Assembly: GCF_036669915.1 (NCBI RefSeq)
Contig: NC_089322.1
Coordinates: 16,872,719 to 16,936,718 of the forward strand
Source of the DNA: Pocillopora verrucosa
Taxonomy: Eukaryota > Cnidaria > Anthozoa > Scleractinia > Pocilloporidae
Length of the DNA stretch: 64,000 nucleotides
Direction: 5' to 3'
Part shown: in pieces, positions 1 to 11,880 of the stretch
Layout: each line of letters starts with the position of its first letter
Numbering within the stretch: position 1 is the stretch's first letter
Notes under the pieces: generated by a model
The model's database searches: none
Told to the model about the DNA's origin: nothing
The model's input: only the letters and a program-made list of their open reading frames with translations
Made by a program: the position numbers and the translations under genes

Positions 1-140
1 TAAATAAACATGTAATTGACATGAAGGTGTTATTAGTTTTTCGGATTGTTGCATAGAAACCATAATTTTACCGAAAGTATGTACTTTTAATCAAGGCCAT
101 GCTTAACTTTACCTCCCACGGGTGACCAAGAGAGAATTTC
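1..140. repeat. Edge fragment homologous to unit B near 18,475
   Basis: The first ~140 bases match 18,475-18,610 almost base for base, and more loosely 7,590-7,740 and 9,410-9,490. Homology stops where a MITE takes over. It suggests that another copy of the tandem unit, or of its internal repeat, continues to the left of the window. Confidence 0.65.
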
Positions 141-311
141 TCCTTACAATATCAATACAATATCAACTATAGAAGTGATGAGAATAAAGTATATTATCAA
201 TTAGGGAATTATTAGCTGATCCAATACCAAATTCTCCTATTTGATAACAGAAGAATTGTATGTCAGACAGTAAAGAGAATTACTTATGAGAAAGCACTTA
301 GGCTTAACGAG
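102..311 (-). mobile_element. MITE, TTAACCCTTT/AACTCCCA family
   Basis: This is an inverted, diverged copy of the element at 55,313-55,520. Both contain a run reading as accaagacagaatttctcc (or its complement) followed by TCAATACAATATCAA and a block around ATCCAATACCAAATTCTCC. It is short, non-coding and AT-rich, and I recognise the type from coral sequence. The right end near 311 is approximate. Confidence 0.6.
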
Positions 312-399
312 GGGATTACAATATTTCAAATATTAAATCAGTTTATTCGGGCTCACACACAAACAGACATAAAACCGACACACACAAGGTTTTTCGGTA

Positions 400-1460
400 C
401 GATTAAGCTAAAAAGGGCGTAATTCAGCAGCACAGAAGCAAAAAAAAAGTTGTTATGAGTGAGATATAGCTTAAAACAGCCTAATGAGCTGGAAACAGGC
501 GACAGTCTTAATGCAGTGCGAAAAAAAAAACTTAAAACAGCGTAATTTAGAACCAAAACAGCAAAAACGTTTTTATGAGTGAGATCTAGCTAACTAACTA
601 TCAGTCAATTATCTGCAAAAAGGCCAGAACAGCGGTTTTGGTTCAAGGACGAAAAAAAGTGCGTAAATCCAGGAAACCAGCGCAAAATAGGTTCTAGGTG
701 CAATCAGCTGAAATACAGCGGCGAAAAAGCAAAAATTTTCTTTTGAGTGAGATATAGTTGGAATCAATGTGAAAAGCTTCAAATAGGCGAAAACCGTTTC
801 CAGTGCGAAAAAACTGAACACAGCGCAATTTAGCACCACAACAACAAATTATTATTCAGTGCAAAAAATTTGGATAAAGCGAAATTTACTAACAAAACAG
901 CAGAAATATTGTTTTAGGTGAGATCAAGCAAAAATCAGTCAATTTGCTGCAAACAGGCCAGAAAACCAAGCGTAACAACAGCAAACATGCACAAAATAGG
1001 GTTTTCGGTGCAAAAGAGCTGAAAAGAGCATAGTTTAGCACCACAGCAGGAAAAATGTTGTTATGAGTGAGATATAGCCTAAAACACCGCTATTAGCTGC
1101 AAACAGATAAACATCTGAATTCAGCGTAATTTAGCAACAAAACAGCAAAAACGTTGTTTTCGGCAACATCAAGCTAAAATCGGTCAATTAGCTGCGAACA
1201 GGCTAGAAAACCACTTTTCATGCAACAGTGTAACAGCAACGAGTAAGTATAGAAAGGGTTTTCAGTACGATAGAGCTGAAAAGAGCGTGATTTAGCATCA
1301 CAGAGAGAAAAATGTTGTTATGAGTGAGATATAGCTTAAAACAGCGTCATTAGCTGCAAACAGGTGACACTCTTAATTCAGTACAAAAGAAAACTGAAAA
1401 CAGCGTAATTTAGCAGCAAAACAGCAAAAACGTTTGTTTTGTTTTTCAGGTCCTACTTAC
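400..1460. repeat. Degenerate tandem array, period about 260-310 bp
   Basis: The phrase TGAGTGAGATATAG recurs near 459, 744, 1,062 and 1,324, each time between blocks like AGCGTAATTTAGCA, ACAGCAAAAACGTTG and GCTGCAAACAGG. The blocks also recur within each period, so the array has a higher-order structure with sub-repeats. No ORF of note crosses it. It is satellite-like; the element of origin is not recognised. Confidence 0.7.
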
Positions 1461-1796
1461 AACTACTAGTTTCAGTAGTGTTCTTAGCTGCGAGGATCTT
1501 CTAATTTCATCTTTCCACCGCAGTGCAAATATGTGAATTTTCATATATCTAAAATCTTCATTCACGTTGTTTTGAGTTGAGATCAAGCTAAGAACAGTCT
1601 ATTCTTAGCACTTAAGTGTTTATTTTTTGGTGTTTCGTCTAACCAGTAGCATATCAATCAAACTCATTGTACTGTCGCTGACAGTGCCTTTAAGAGACAG
1701 TTGAATTTTTAACTGTTCTTTCTACAATTTAATTGTTTGCATAATTATCACAAAGTACATGTTTTATTTTAGCACATCAAAACACCGGCCAAAGGC
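1461..1796. other. Non-coding spacer before tandem unit A
   Basis: This stretch is AT-rich with no credible ORF. A CTTCTAATTTCATCTTTCC..AAATATGTGAATTTTCATAT segment resembles fragments common in coral repeats, but I could not delimit an element. An AATAAA on the minus strand near 1,762-1,768 could serve as a polyadenylation signal for ST-A. Confidence 0.4.
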
Positions 1797-2068
1797 AACA
1801 TGGAAGAGAAAAGGTGAGCAACTAACTGTCAGATTAAGGCTCAAGAGGCAATGGGAGAGGGTGGGAGGACTGGCAAATCCTCCAGTGCCTTTGGTACGGC
1901 GATACATAGATAAATAAATCTGATTGGTTACCTTGTCGGAAAAACGCGTATGCTTGGTTGATTAGAAACGTTTTTCTAGCAAAATCGCAGGGAGTAGAAA
2001 TGCAAGCCCAAGGAAACCTAATTTTAAACGCGAAATTGAAAATTATTCTGCAGCTGCTACCTGTGAGT

Positions 2069-5000
2069 TTAAGATAGGTAATCGTCAAACGAAAAGTCTC
2101 TTAGAAAAGGATATTTTTCCATCTGCTCAGTGACCCGCTGTTTTTGTTCTTCAGTCCAAACAATTTTATCTCTTGTGACAGAAGGAGATCCATACAAGAT
2201 CTTACTACATTTTTCTATGTAGTCCTCCGTACATGTCACACCTAAATGATCACACAATTTTTGTAGTGTTTTTTTCGGTCTGAGTATTGTTTCATGTCCT
2301 GGAATATCGATAACTGCATCCCCAAACCTTTCTCTGACGCGCTGGTTGGCCTTTGTAAGGTTGAAGTAGAGCTTGATCCAGTTCTCCAAAATCACTGGGC
2401 TGTTCACCTTTTAGTGACAAATGGTAAAAATGTATTTATTATTTTGAGAACGATAAAGAAAATGTTGACGACTCCTTTTAATGTTTACAATGACGTTGAT
2501 GCTGATTATGAAATCGTTAATGGTGGTTTTAATAATAATTGCAATTATAATAATTACAACAGCGATACCGACAGTGACAGTGGCACTAATGACGACGATG
2601 ATGATAATGATAATGAGCAATTGGATGAGGTTGAGCATGATATCACGAATAATCAAAACCAAGATTAGAGTTATCTGCCGAAGGCAGAGGCAGAAAACAC
2701 AGACACTGGGGTTCATAATTTATGACACCATACGAAATCCATATCACTAATTGTCATGTTATTCATCTTTTAAACAATGTACCAAAGAAGACACTTCCCT
2801 CTGAGTTTGCACAAGTTTGAGAACCCCACACGGTTGAGGGGCTTCGAAACTAGGCAGGTTTTCAACTCCACATCATGACTACAATATCCGTTGCCGATAT
2901 TGGTTTATCATGCTCACTTCACATGCCATGTACTGTATATCATTTAAATGCTCTCAACCAATCATATTTCTCGTAATAATTCTTATGTATATATAATAAT
3001 GATAATGATATTACTAATAATGAGAATGTAATTTGACAACTTTTCAAATATCATGAATCAACTTACTTTTGCTCCTTCTTCCCTTACATGATCACGCTCG
3101 CCTGCTCTGCGAAGTACCATGGTAGCGATGTTATCAAATGGGTTCCTGACAATGTGTATGAATTTCATTGGCACTCCCACGTTTTTAGCGATTTCTTCTA
3201 ACTGTTTGATACTGCTTGGGTCTTTACTTATAAGCTGCGAAGTTCGTCCCCCTTTTTTGTCTCCTATCACCTAAAAGAAAAGTCGTGGTAAAACTAGTAC
3301 CGAAAATACATCAAATAAAATGAGAGTGTTCGAACTCAAATTTAAATGCGGTTTGGAAAGAGTTTCGCTCTCTGTGTAGGCTATGCTTTTTGTCACTACG
3401 TACCAACTCAGTCACTCACATAGAACTTCGAAAAGTCCTTGTGAAACTTCAGCGTCTTATCTGAGACAACGCAAGCCTCGTTAAAATATTTTTCGAGGCA
3501 GGAACAGATTGTTGCTTTTCGAAAGCTCAATTCGCTTAATATCTTTTTCTTCAGAGCGAAACTATATTTACTATTAAGAAAGACATTGGATGAAGTTATC
3601 TAGCAAAATCATGTGACAATTTTTAGGAACATTTATAAAAAACATTATCCGAAGATCCTTTCAACTCTGGGGAAAACTTAAAAGCTGTATTCGATTTCAA
3701 AAAGCTACCCAAAGAGCTCCCATCATAACTAATATTTTTTATATGGTCGGTAAGGGTAAGGTTTAGCAGCTGACGCACCGAAAGATTTTAGAATTCGCGA
3801 CAATTGTGAAGAAATCGACAAGTGCTATTGATTTCACGATGGGCACTGTTTAATTTGACAGGTGTATAGCTCTTCAAAATCCGTTTTAATCTTCAAAATT
3901 AAAACGGATTCTCTCAAATGGAAGGTGTGTCAGCCATTTGCCGTGCGTTGATTTTTGGTGAGTAGTAAGGGTTTTAAGAAAATCGATCTTGAAATGACTT
4001 TCATACAAAAATTCAGAGAATTGTTTCAAGTGAAAAAGGACAATTCTTCTTTAATGTCCTTCATTTCAGTTAAAATTTTATTTGCAAAATGTAGATACAA
4101 CATGATCTAGAAGTTAGCTCTTTTAAAACTCAGAAAAGTGGGTTTAAATAGGCCAATTTAGGGCTCATCAATGCGAGGTCGCGTTCAAATTTGCCGTTTT
4201 ATCGGTTATGAATCATTGATGATGTCACGCATTCTGCCCGAAAATTTTTCAAGGTTGACGTTTCGAGCGTTAGCTCTTCGTCAGGCTGATGAATGGCTAA
4301 CACTCGAGACCTCAACTTAAAAATTTTTGACGGTGGCCACTTACATTATAAACTCAGAAGATATACCAAATTATCATGTAATACCCGCCACCGATGCAGG
4401 TGCATCCTCTTTATTCTTTAGGATAAGCTTGGGCTGACTGTGGTATGGCATAGTAACTCATGAGCTATGAAAATCATCTTCTAATCCTACCTTGATCCTG
4501 TTTTTGTATCCACCTTGCCATAGATCTGGAACATTGTATAAGTATGTAAATTCCCCGCCAAGAACTGTTCTATTTCGGCTTGCCCGTATTCCAAAGATGG
4601 CTTGCTTGAGAGAGGTCTGGTGAAGATCAAAATATAACTTATATCTTAGTAGGTTTTTCCTTTTGAACGCTGGAAGTTTGTAACTTCTCCATTTTTCCAG
4701 CAGATTAAACTCGTGTGGAATAATTATTTCAGGGTGAGCATCCAAGATGGCGCCAACCAAACTATGGCTGCTGCGAGGATAACCAATGAACATCACAAAG
4801 GTCTTCACTTCATCGTAGGCTTTAAGAAGCTTCTCTGCATAGGAAAGTGAGGGCGCTTCCTCTGAAAAAATCAAATCAAAACAGTCAGTCTTGGAGAGAA
4901 GATGAACGCATACTTGTACTGACGGAAGAGAAGGGATTGGGTTGAGATTAGACGTCTCCTGTCTAGACCCAGTCTCTACCCCTTCAAATCTCACTTCAGA

Positions 5001-6030
5001 TCGAATTTTTAGCCTGAACTCTAATGATGACCGACGCTAATGTTGGCGAAACGCCCGTCACCATCACCGAAAAGAGTCCCTCTCAGGACTTCCCTCGCCA
5101 CGACAGTCAGACTACACGATCAAATTGTTTGCCATATTTTCTGTGCGTCATCGTTTGCGATATTTCTATTTGGGTTTTTTGATGAAAAAGTATTTCACAG
5201 GTACACTTTACCAATTGAAAGTTAACTTTCTTCTTTCTCGTATCTATATTGCATTCATGGAATATTTCCTTAGCACTTACATTATCGAGTGCTGAATCTC
5301 AACGACCGCTTATTACAAACGGCAAAAATATTAAGACCCTTTGGGAAACTCAGTGAAGAGAAGATCTGATTTAGCCGGCCTGTAACCAGCTTCTGACTCG
5401 CGTTCGATTGGTTGAGAAGGTGGTGCAAGCTTTCTATACCAACCACAGAGCGTGGTGAAGAAATACCAAATAAATCCAAAATCAGTATGCATATTCCCCT
5501 TACAATCGCTCTGACGAAGGGCTAACGCTCGAAACGTCAGCTTTTTTATCCTTTACGGTGGCAAATTTACGTTTTCAACTCAGTTGTTAACACTAAATTA
5601 CCTGCTATACTATCCCAGCGACGCAGCGGCACTGTGTCTTTAGAAACTTACCCCCCCCTTATTCCCCTTACCGATTGCCATCCATTTCTTATCTCAATGA
5701 CGAGGGGAATCGTTTAACGTTTAAAAGCTTCTTCTTATCATTGTTTCTTTAATTCTCATCTTTTTAATGTTGATTCAGCGGCGACACCGTAAGGAGAAAT
5801 TAGCTGCTAGTCACTCTTGGGGTAAAATAACTAACAGAGGTTTTCACAGTTAAGTTACTTTTTTAATTTAACTTACCATTTTCTGTGAACGTCACCGTCT
5901 CCAGTACCTGCACCAAGTGTCTTCCCGATGGCAAAATTTCCTTCTCCTTAATTATCAAATAAGTAGCAAAAAAGAGGCTTGAAAGGAAACCGATCATGAG
6001 CAAAGGAAGAAAACCTGATCTCACGAACAT
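2069..6030 (-). CDS. Membrane sulfotransferase A (P-loop sulfotransferase family), 4 exons
   Basis: Coding exons are 6030-5877, 4861-4491, 3270-3067 and 2407-2069 (phases 1, 0, 0; GTAAGT, GTAGGA and GTAAGT donors), giving 355 aa. Residues ~6-26 form one membrane helix near the N-terminus, so it is probably a type II Golgi protein. The PAPS 5'-phosphosulfate loop is FIGYPRSSHSLVG (residues 76-88) and the 3'-phosphate motif is IHIVRNPFDNIAT (213-225), both standard sulfotransferase landmarks. Instead of the usual PRSG[TS], all three copies here have PRS[SI]HS. The acceptor substrate is unknown. I chose the Met at 6030; a longer frame to 6081 crosses a likely 3' splice site and is not conserved in ST-B, so a 5' UTR exon probably lies upstream. 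Confidence 0.88.
4240..4335 (+). repeat. Diverged foldback-family fragment in ST-A intron 2 region
   Basis: It contains GACGTTTCGAGCGTTAGCTC, CTTCGTCAG and a GACGGTGGCCA block, the landmarks of the foldback family seen complete at 10,613-10,791. The 29-bp segment CTTCGTCAGGCTGATGAATG(..) is present once here but 13 times at the matching place in unit B. Confidence 0.75.
5505..5655 (-). mobile_element. Foldback/SINE-like element, shared by units A and B
   Basis: It reads, on the minus strand, GGGTAAGTTTCTAAAG-like end, CGTCGCTGGG, TAATTTAGTGTTAACAAC, GCCACCGTAAAGG, AAGCTGACGTTTCGAGCG and CCCTTCGTCAG. The same copy lies at 16,660-16,815 in unit B, so this insertion predates the segmental duplication. 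It lies in intron 1 of ST-A. Confidence 0.75.
5745..5830. repeat. Small MITE-like fragment (..AAGGAGAAATTAG..CTAGTCACTCTT)
   Basis: TTCTCATCTTTTTAATGTTG, a short GC-rich block and GTAAGGAGAAATTAGCTGCT, then AGTCACTCTTGGGG, recur at 16,895-16,980 in unit B and, diverged, at 41,600-41,705. It is short, non-coding and repeated, and abuts ST-A exon 1. Confidence 0.5.
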
Positions 6031-6122
6031 TCTGTATGCTGCTATCCTATAACCTAAAAAGTGATATGAAGAAATTATCATTCGCCTGCTTTACAACTGC
6101 GATACTAACTTCTTATTAACCG

Positions 6123-6277
6123 AGCTTGAAGGCCGTACTGAGGAATATCGGCTCGAGGTCGTGACAGTACGGACCGCCGATAAAAAATTTTTAAAAAATT
6201 TTAAAAAATAAAAAAGATAAAAAAAATTAAAAGAAAAGAAACTAAAGAGGGCCGATATCCCCCAGTATGGCTCAAGC
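6123..6277. mobile_element. Inverted-repeat MITE, unit A only
   Basis: The left arm GAGCTTGAAGGCCGTACTG and the reverse complement of the right arm (GCTTGAGCCATACTGGGGG) pair imperfectly over about 30 bp around an A-rich core. Unit B keeps only the left arm (17,279-17,312) and then resumes homology at sequence equal to ~6,420. About 280 bp were therefore either gained by A or lost from B. Confidence 0.65.
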
Positions 6278-6949
6278 AAGCAGAGACTATCACGTTAGTA
6301 ACGTTATTCTGATAAGGTCCAATAAGGCGAAAATTATCTCTATCTTTACTAATTCGATAGCTAACCTTTTCCCCTTTTTTCCGGTGGTATCATGATCATT
6401 TTAGTGTGTCATTTTGATGATGCCTTTTTAGGCAAAAACAGTTCACCGTGCCTACCAACTTGATACCATATTTTCCTTCCATTTAGGGTTGTAAAAATTT
6501 TATATACCTATCATAACCGCCTTTGTGGGCCTCCTGTGGCTACGCTCATCGGCTCTGTTGCACAAGTATCTAACAAGCTTCTCGCTGGGTCTACAAGAAT
6601 CGAGCCAACCCGTTTCGCTCGCCCATGGGTGGTCTACCGCTAGGGATCTGACTGGAAATCTTAAGAGTGAGAGAGACAGAAATACCCACCACAGGCCTCG
6701 CAAAAAGCCCACGAGATGCTCATAAAACAGTGCCGATGAGAGCTTTCTCACCGAGCAATTTCTAATCCACACTTTCAGAGAAACTGGAACAATATCCCGG
6801 TCAAATAACTTACTGAGCTGTATCGTGATCTCCATTACTTTATATATCCACCATACAGTGTAGATATTTTTTCTCAAACATTCGAATATACGCACTTTTT
6901 TGAGAGCTAAATCTAGCGACTTGCAATCCTAATTACTTCCCAGTTCCCT

Positions 6950-8190
6950 AACCCTCCTTGGAGACTTGAAGTCTCCAGTCTACGTGTATGATATAGAAAA
7001 TGACACATTAGTTATTTTTGAAAATAGTTTCTGGTGTCTGAGTATGTATAAAGCAGGCGAAACGAAAAAGAAACATTTCACTACATTACGTTGTGTGTGA
7101 ATTTTCAAAAAATTACCGTCACGTTTTGTGGAACTTGATCCTCTCAATTTATCGAGAAGCTGGGTGAAATTTAATTTCGTTGTTTACATGTAAAATTCAA
7201 GAGCCCTATTGTAAATTGGCACTCATTGATCAATCAAAAGTCGGAACGTTAATGTCGATAGAGAAAAATAATATTCTTACCTCAATTTTGAGTCAATTTC
7301 TGGAATAGAAACTTCTTTGGTTAAATGTTAAATAAAGTGTCTTGAGAGATGTGACGTAGCGAGGAAATGGTTTTCTTTTTGTTTCTGATGCTTAGTTATG
7401 TAAATATCATTTCTTTATGCTAATGATTTTCAAAAGCGCATCCCTCAGCTAAATGAGTCGAGGCCAATTGCGAAATGAATGTCGTGAAGGCGTAAAAAAG
7501 CGATCGCAAACAATAAAAATGGGCTCTATTGACACATAGAAGTGAGCTTACTATATTTTATAGAATAAAAGTAAAAAGAACATAGGTGTGACATGAAGGT
7601 ATTATTAGTTTTTCGGGTTGTTGCATAGAAACCATAATTTAACCGAAAGTATGTACTTCTAAAGGGCAGCCATTCATCAAGATTATGCTTAACCCTTTTC
7701 CTTCCAGGAGAGACCAAGGGAGAATTTAAGGTACGAATTAAAACCCCTGAATCTAAACCGCAAATTACAACTCCTGATTTTAAGGTACAGAGATTTATTG
7801 AAAATTTAGCTATCAAAAATCCTTAAAGTTTAGGTCAAACCAAACGGAATAGTCACTATTTAATAAAGTCATTTTACAATTTACTATAGTTATTAGCCAA
7901 AATTACGGTTCTCGAATTAGCGTGAGGTATTTTTGGCGAGAAGTAAATTTTCATACAGTCGTGAGAAAATAGATAACAATTTATATTACATGTATAACGT
8001 AACAAATTCATTATTACTTTTTACTTCAAAACATATTTTGGAAAATGAAACTTCAACACCCAGCCCAAAATGATCTCTTTTTATTCCAACAGTGAACGTG
8101 AGTATCAAAGCAGGGAGCGAAAGTTACAATAAGCACTTTCTTTCAAATCTCCTCCCCATCCCCAGCGGGTTTTGTTAACCCCTAGGGGCC
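6950..8190. repeat. Internal repeat of the unit, copy 1
   Basis: This block resembles 8,690-9,950 over most of its length. Shared phrases are TTTATCGAGAAGCTGGGTGA (7,148 and 8,897), GTCGATAGAGAAAAATAAT (7,254 and 8,979), GACGTAGCGA (7,352 and 9,073) and GCATAGAAACC/GCCTAGAAACC (7,623 and 9,445). It is more diverged than A from B, so this tandem duplication is older. It holds no convincing gene. Unit B copy: about 17,770-19,250. Confidence 0.7.
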
Positions 8191-8199
8191 GGTCATTAT

Positions 8200-8690
8200 T
8201 TATCTCCCAGGTAGCAGGGGTGGGGGGGGGAAAGGGGTTTTGAGGATTTTGGTTGTACTACGACCAGTAAAAGATCCCCCCCCCCCCCCGCTTTCATAGT
8301 CTGTTGGCGATGACTGTCTCCCCTCCGCCCCACCCCTCTGAAAAGCGTGTGAACAACTCCAACTAAAATCCTCCATCCCGCTAAGGTGATCAGTTATGCC
8401 ACGAGAATATTTTCTTGGTTGTGCCCAGTCCCTAAAGAACCAGGCACCTCGTCCTCCCCTAAAGGATAGAGGAACAATGAAGTTCTTGAGCTAACCCCTA
8501 TAAATTATAATTACTATTACTATTGCTATTATTATTAGTAGTAGTAGCACCAATATGATTAGTTGTTACTATTTAATTATTGGTCCAATGTCAATTACTC
8601 CTAAACATGTGGTGTGCGGAAGGTTTTCTGTTTTGCATGTCAGAAAAATATCCAATATAAATATTGCTAATCAGAGTGAATAGCTCAGTG
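8200..8690. other. G/C homopolymer tracts and short-repeat spacer
   Basis: It holds an 8-10 base poly-G run near 8,222, a 12-base poly-C run near 8,280, and ATT/AGT trinucleotide runs at 8,510-8,550. I see no gene. Matching sequence in unit B is 19,220-19,840, which carries about 200 extra bases at 19,525-19,735. Confidence 0.6.
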
Positions 8691-9950
8691 ATAAAAGAAT
8701 AACCCAGGAAGTATTGAAGTCTCAAGCCTATATGTGTGATAGAAACAATGGCGTGTAAATAATTTTTGAAAAGACTTTCTGACATCCGTAGTGTAAATGA
8801 AACGAATGGAACGACAAAAAAATGATTTAATTACGTTTTGCTTGAATTTTCAAAAATTATGCTAATGTTTTGTGGAACTTAATCCTCCCAATTTATCGAG
8901 AAGCTGGGTGAACTGAAATCTTAAGGGTTACATGTATAGTTCAAGAGCCACATTCAATTAAGAATCAGAACATACATGTCGATAGAGAAAAATAATTTTC
9001 TTACCCCAACCTTGAGTCAGTTTTTTGAATGGTAACTTCTTAGTTAACAAAAATGAAAGTGCCTTGAGAGTTGCGACGTAGCGATCGAACCATGCTCACG
9101 TGAATTTATTTCTTTTTGTCTCTGATGTTTAAATAAATATCATTATTTAAGTTAATGACTTTTAAAGGCGCATCCCTTAGGCCGTTTTCTCTGAATTAAA
9201 ATTCAAACTTGGCTCCGAGGCTTTAGAGAATAAAACAAAGAAAATCACATCGAGGTTTTATTCCCCCAAGCCTCGGAGTCACGTTAGAATTAATATGACG
9301 GAAATGGCCTATTACTAGCCGGCAAATAGCAAAATGAAAGTAAATAAGGCGTAAATAGTTATCGCAAACGATAAAAATGAATTCTAACTATATTTCAAGG
9401 TCAATATGTATGACATGTGGGTGTTCTTAGTTTTGCGAATAGTTGCCTAGAAACCACAATTTTGCTGAAAGTATGTGCGTGTAATTGACGCCTATTATCA
9501 TGACCACGCTTAGGAAATTTGTCGAAAAGAAGCTCTGTGTCACGTGTCACAAAGCCAAGGTGTCAAAAATACTTAATGTTTGATTCGCTCGGCTTATTGT
9601 CAGTGCAGTTAGAAATTTATCGACAATCTTGACAGTCACTTTTCAGTAAAGTCATATTGCAATTCATTAAAGCTCTTAGTCAAAGTTACGGTTCTCGAAT
9701 TAACCCGAGGTAATTTTGTCGAAATGTAAATTTTCACTGAGTCTTGAGAAACGACAAATTAGTCAAAGTAGATATTAGGTTACCGTAACATTCTTTTGTC
9801 GTTTTGCCTCAATATATAATTTTGAAAATGAAACTTCAACACTCGTCCCAAAATGATCACATCTTGTAAATGCAACGAAACGAAGATTAACGTTCAGGGT
9901 TCACTATCCAAGCGGCTCGCTATCCATCGGTTGGAGATTTATCCAGTGGA
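8690..9950. repeat. Internal repeat of the unit, copy 2
   Basis: This is the second member of the older tandem pair. Unit B keeps only its later part from about 22,396; the beginning was lost where the piggyBac-containing block sits. No ORF in it looks coding. Confidence 0.68.
9179..9310. mobile_element. Palindromic MITE (copy in unit A)
   Basis: The ends GGCCGTTTTC and (reverse complement) GGCCATTTCC, and the inner arms CTCCGAGGCTTTAGAGAATA and CTCCGAGGCTTGGGGGAATA, form a ~55-bp inverted repeat. The same element is at 22,613-22,745 in unit B, so it predates the duplication. Confidence 0.75.
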
Positions 9951-9999
9951 TAGCGTTAATAAATGGAAACGTAAGGATAATGTTATATAAAGTAAATAT

Positions 10000-10600
10000 A
10001 TATTTATTAAAATCATTATATACAATTCAAGCGAGAGTAACTTGTTATTCTCTTGTTACACCTTATCATTTCACTTATTAGAAAGAGCTAAATTGATGAT
10101 AGGGTTTTATTTATTTAAGTTTTTCTACTTTCAATCTAATACTCTATCTACACCAAAACTAAAACGACTTCTGTACCTGTTTTGTCCAACACAATTCAAA
10201 TTGTGTTCTTGATAGAAGCTACTTAAACTGATGTTTGTCGACTTCATCTTTAGCGCAGTGAAAGTAAAGGTGATTTCTTGAACACTATGTAAAAAACTTA
10301 GTCTTTCAGTTTTCTATTTTTGATTTTCATCCAGTTAAACCTGGTTAAACTAAATATGGTTGATTTGCTGGATGGGTTATAAGTCTTTCACTCCTTGAGA
10401 GTCAATTCTCCCGGAAGATGACTCCACAATTCTTTTCAAGCTACAGTAGCTTTATAAAAATTGGAATTTACATGAAGGTTATGTAAATCCTCCGTTGATT
10501 ATTGTCACAATTCTCATAACCTCTCTGTTGGAATGTGTATCAGAACTATTGGGAGATTTTACGTAATGAACACCCGTAGAAGAGAAAGAGGTAAGCTATA
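10000..10600. other. Non-coding flank of unit A
   Basis: AT-rich sequence aligned to 23,590-24,215 in unit B. I see no ORF or RNA gene. The CACAATTCTCATAACCTCTC..GGGAGATTTTA block looks like a remnant of a short TTAACCC-type element. Confidence 0.4.
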
Positions 10601-10612
10601 ATTCAACTATAA

Positions 10613-10791
10613 TAAAGGGGTAAGTTTCTAAAGAAACTGTGATGCTGCGTCGGTGGGAGAATATAGCAGGTAATTTAGTGTTAACAACTGGGTTGAAAAC
10701 GTTAATTAGCCACCGTAAAGGGTAAAAAAGCTGACGTATCGAGCGTTAGCCCTTCGTCAGAGCGATTAGAGGATTATTATTATGATTATGC
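10613..10791 (+). mobile_element. SINE-like foldback element, full length, unit A only, 11-bp TSD
   Basis: The insert is flanked by the direct repeat TTCAACTATAA at 10,602-10,612 and 10,792-10,802. Unit B has the empty site with one copy (TTCAACTGTAA, 24,218-24,228). It starts with a small hairpin (GTTTCTAAAGAAAC), carries GCCACCGTAAAGG, AAGCTGACG and GAGCGTTAGCCCTTCGTCAG, and ends in an ATT-rich tail (ATTATTATTATGATTATG). The variable-length TSD and simple 3' tail fit retroposition better than cut-and-paste. Confidence 0.85.
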
Positions 10792-10802
10792 TTCAACTAT
10801 AA

Positions 10803-11880
10803 CCAACCTGAGGATGTAAAGATGTTGAAATAAATGGAAATTTAAATTAATAAACTTAAGTTTGACTTCGGTCAAAAGATTTTCTGTAGTGATGGATTCA
10901 GGCACCTATGATAGCCTGAAAATTTTGGAAGTTTAATCTTTTTGCAGTTATTCTTCATGTTGCCCTCGATCCGCAAAAATAGGGTTATCTTAGGAAAATA
11001 ACTCCTTTAAAGTAAATGCTGGACAAATTTATCATCCTCAGTCAAGTTAAAAATTTCACTTGGGAATTAAAGCCACAATTCATATTTGTCGACTTTGAAC
11101 GCACTCGGAATTTATATTTATGAATTATGTCCAGTACAACATTCCTCTGTATAAACTCAAGAAGTTTGAAAATTCCTTTCCTCGTTAATTTTGTTCTGCT
11201 TGATTAAAAGAAAAATCGCCAATACGGGATGAACAAAAAAAAAAAAAATGCCACAAAATGTTGGCCTTAATAGTCTTTTACTCAACACCTGATCGGTGTT
11301 CGCATTAATCAGGACACGTTTCTTCAGGAGTACGTCAAGTTTCTAGGCAACGCAACTCGCTACATTGCAACTGCACGCTCATAAAAAGAAATATATTTCT
11401 ATTTTCTCACAATTTGTTTCATACTTGACTAAATTGTTCTTTAACCAGTCCCCTGAGCAAGAGTCCTGATAAAGTGATTTGCGCGTGGAGGAATTCAATT
11501 ACTTCATTAAAAAGTTTTCTTTACAAGTTTCCCGTTTCCAAACATTAAAATATTAGTCTTTAGCCAAGTGGGCATGTAAAACAAGGAAAGAAATGCCTGT
11601 TATTTCCCCGATGACGCATAGAGAACTTTGCTTACATGTTTAAGAATGGTCCAGACTTACTTCTAGTAAATTAAGCTTTTTAAACATATTGGAGGATACA
11701 TCTAGTATGTCCTTAGTGGACCTCTGAGGCTTTCAAATTAAAGTGTACCTGCAAAAATCACTAAAAAAAAATTACGACAGACTTGTTGATTGAAATGTGC
11801 CGTACCCTGGGATAATATATTCGAATGACGATAAACTAAACGGCATTATTAGAAATAATAGCTAGGTGGTATTGTTGTAT
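10803..11880. other. Non-coding flank of unit A
   Basis: It aligns to 24,230-25,320 in unit B with small indels. No long ORF, no exon with flanking splice signals and no RNA gene are visible. A poly-A run lies at 11,237-11,249. Confidence 0.5.

Noticed and set aside
2294..2668. Plus-strand Asp/Asn-rich frame (also 13,084-13,461)
   Set aside because: It lies antisense to sulfotransferase exon 4 and a GAT/AAT trinucleotide-rich intron. The conservation between copies is explained by the segmental duplication.
5863..6081. Longer ST-A start at 6,081
   Set aside because: The ATG is not present in ST-B, and CACTTTTTAG just before the conserved part looks like a 3' splice site; the Met at 6,030 is shared by both copies.
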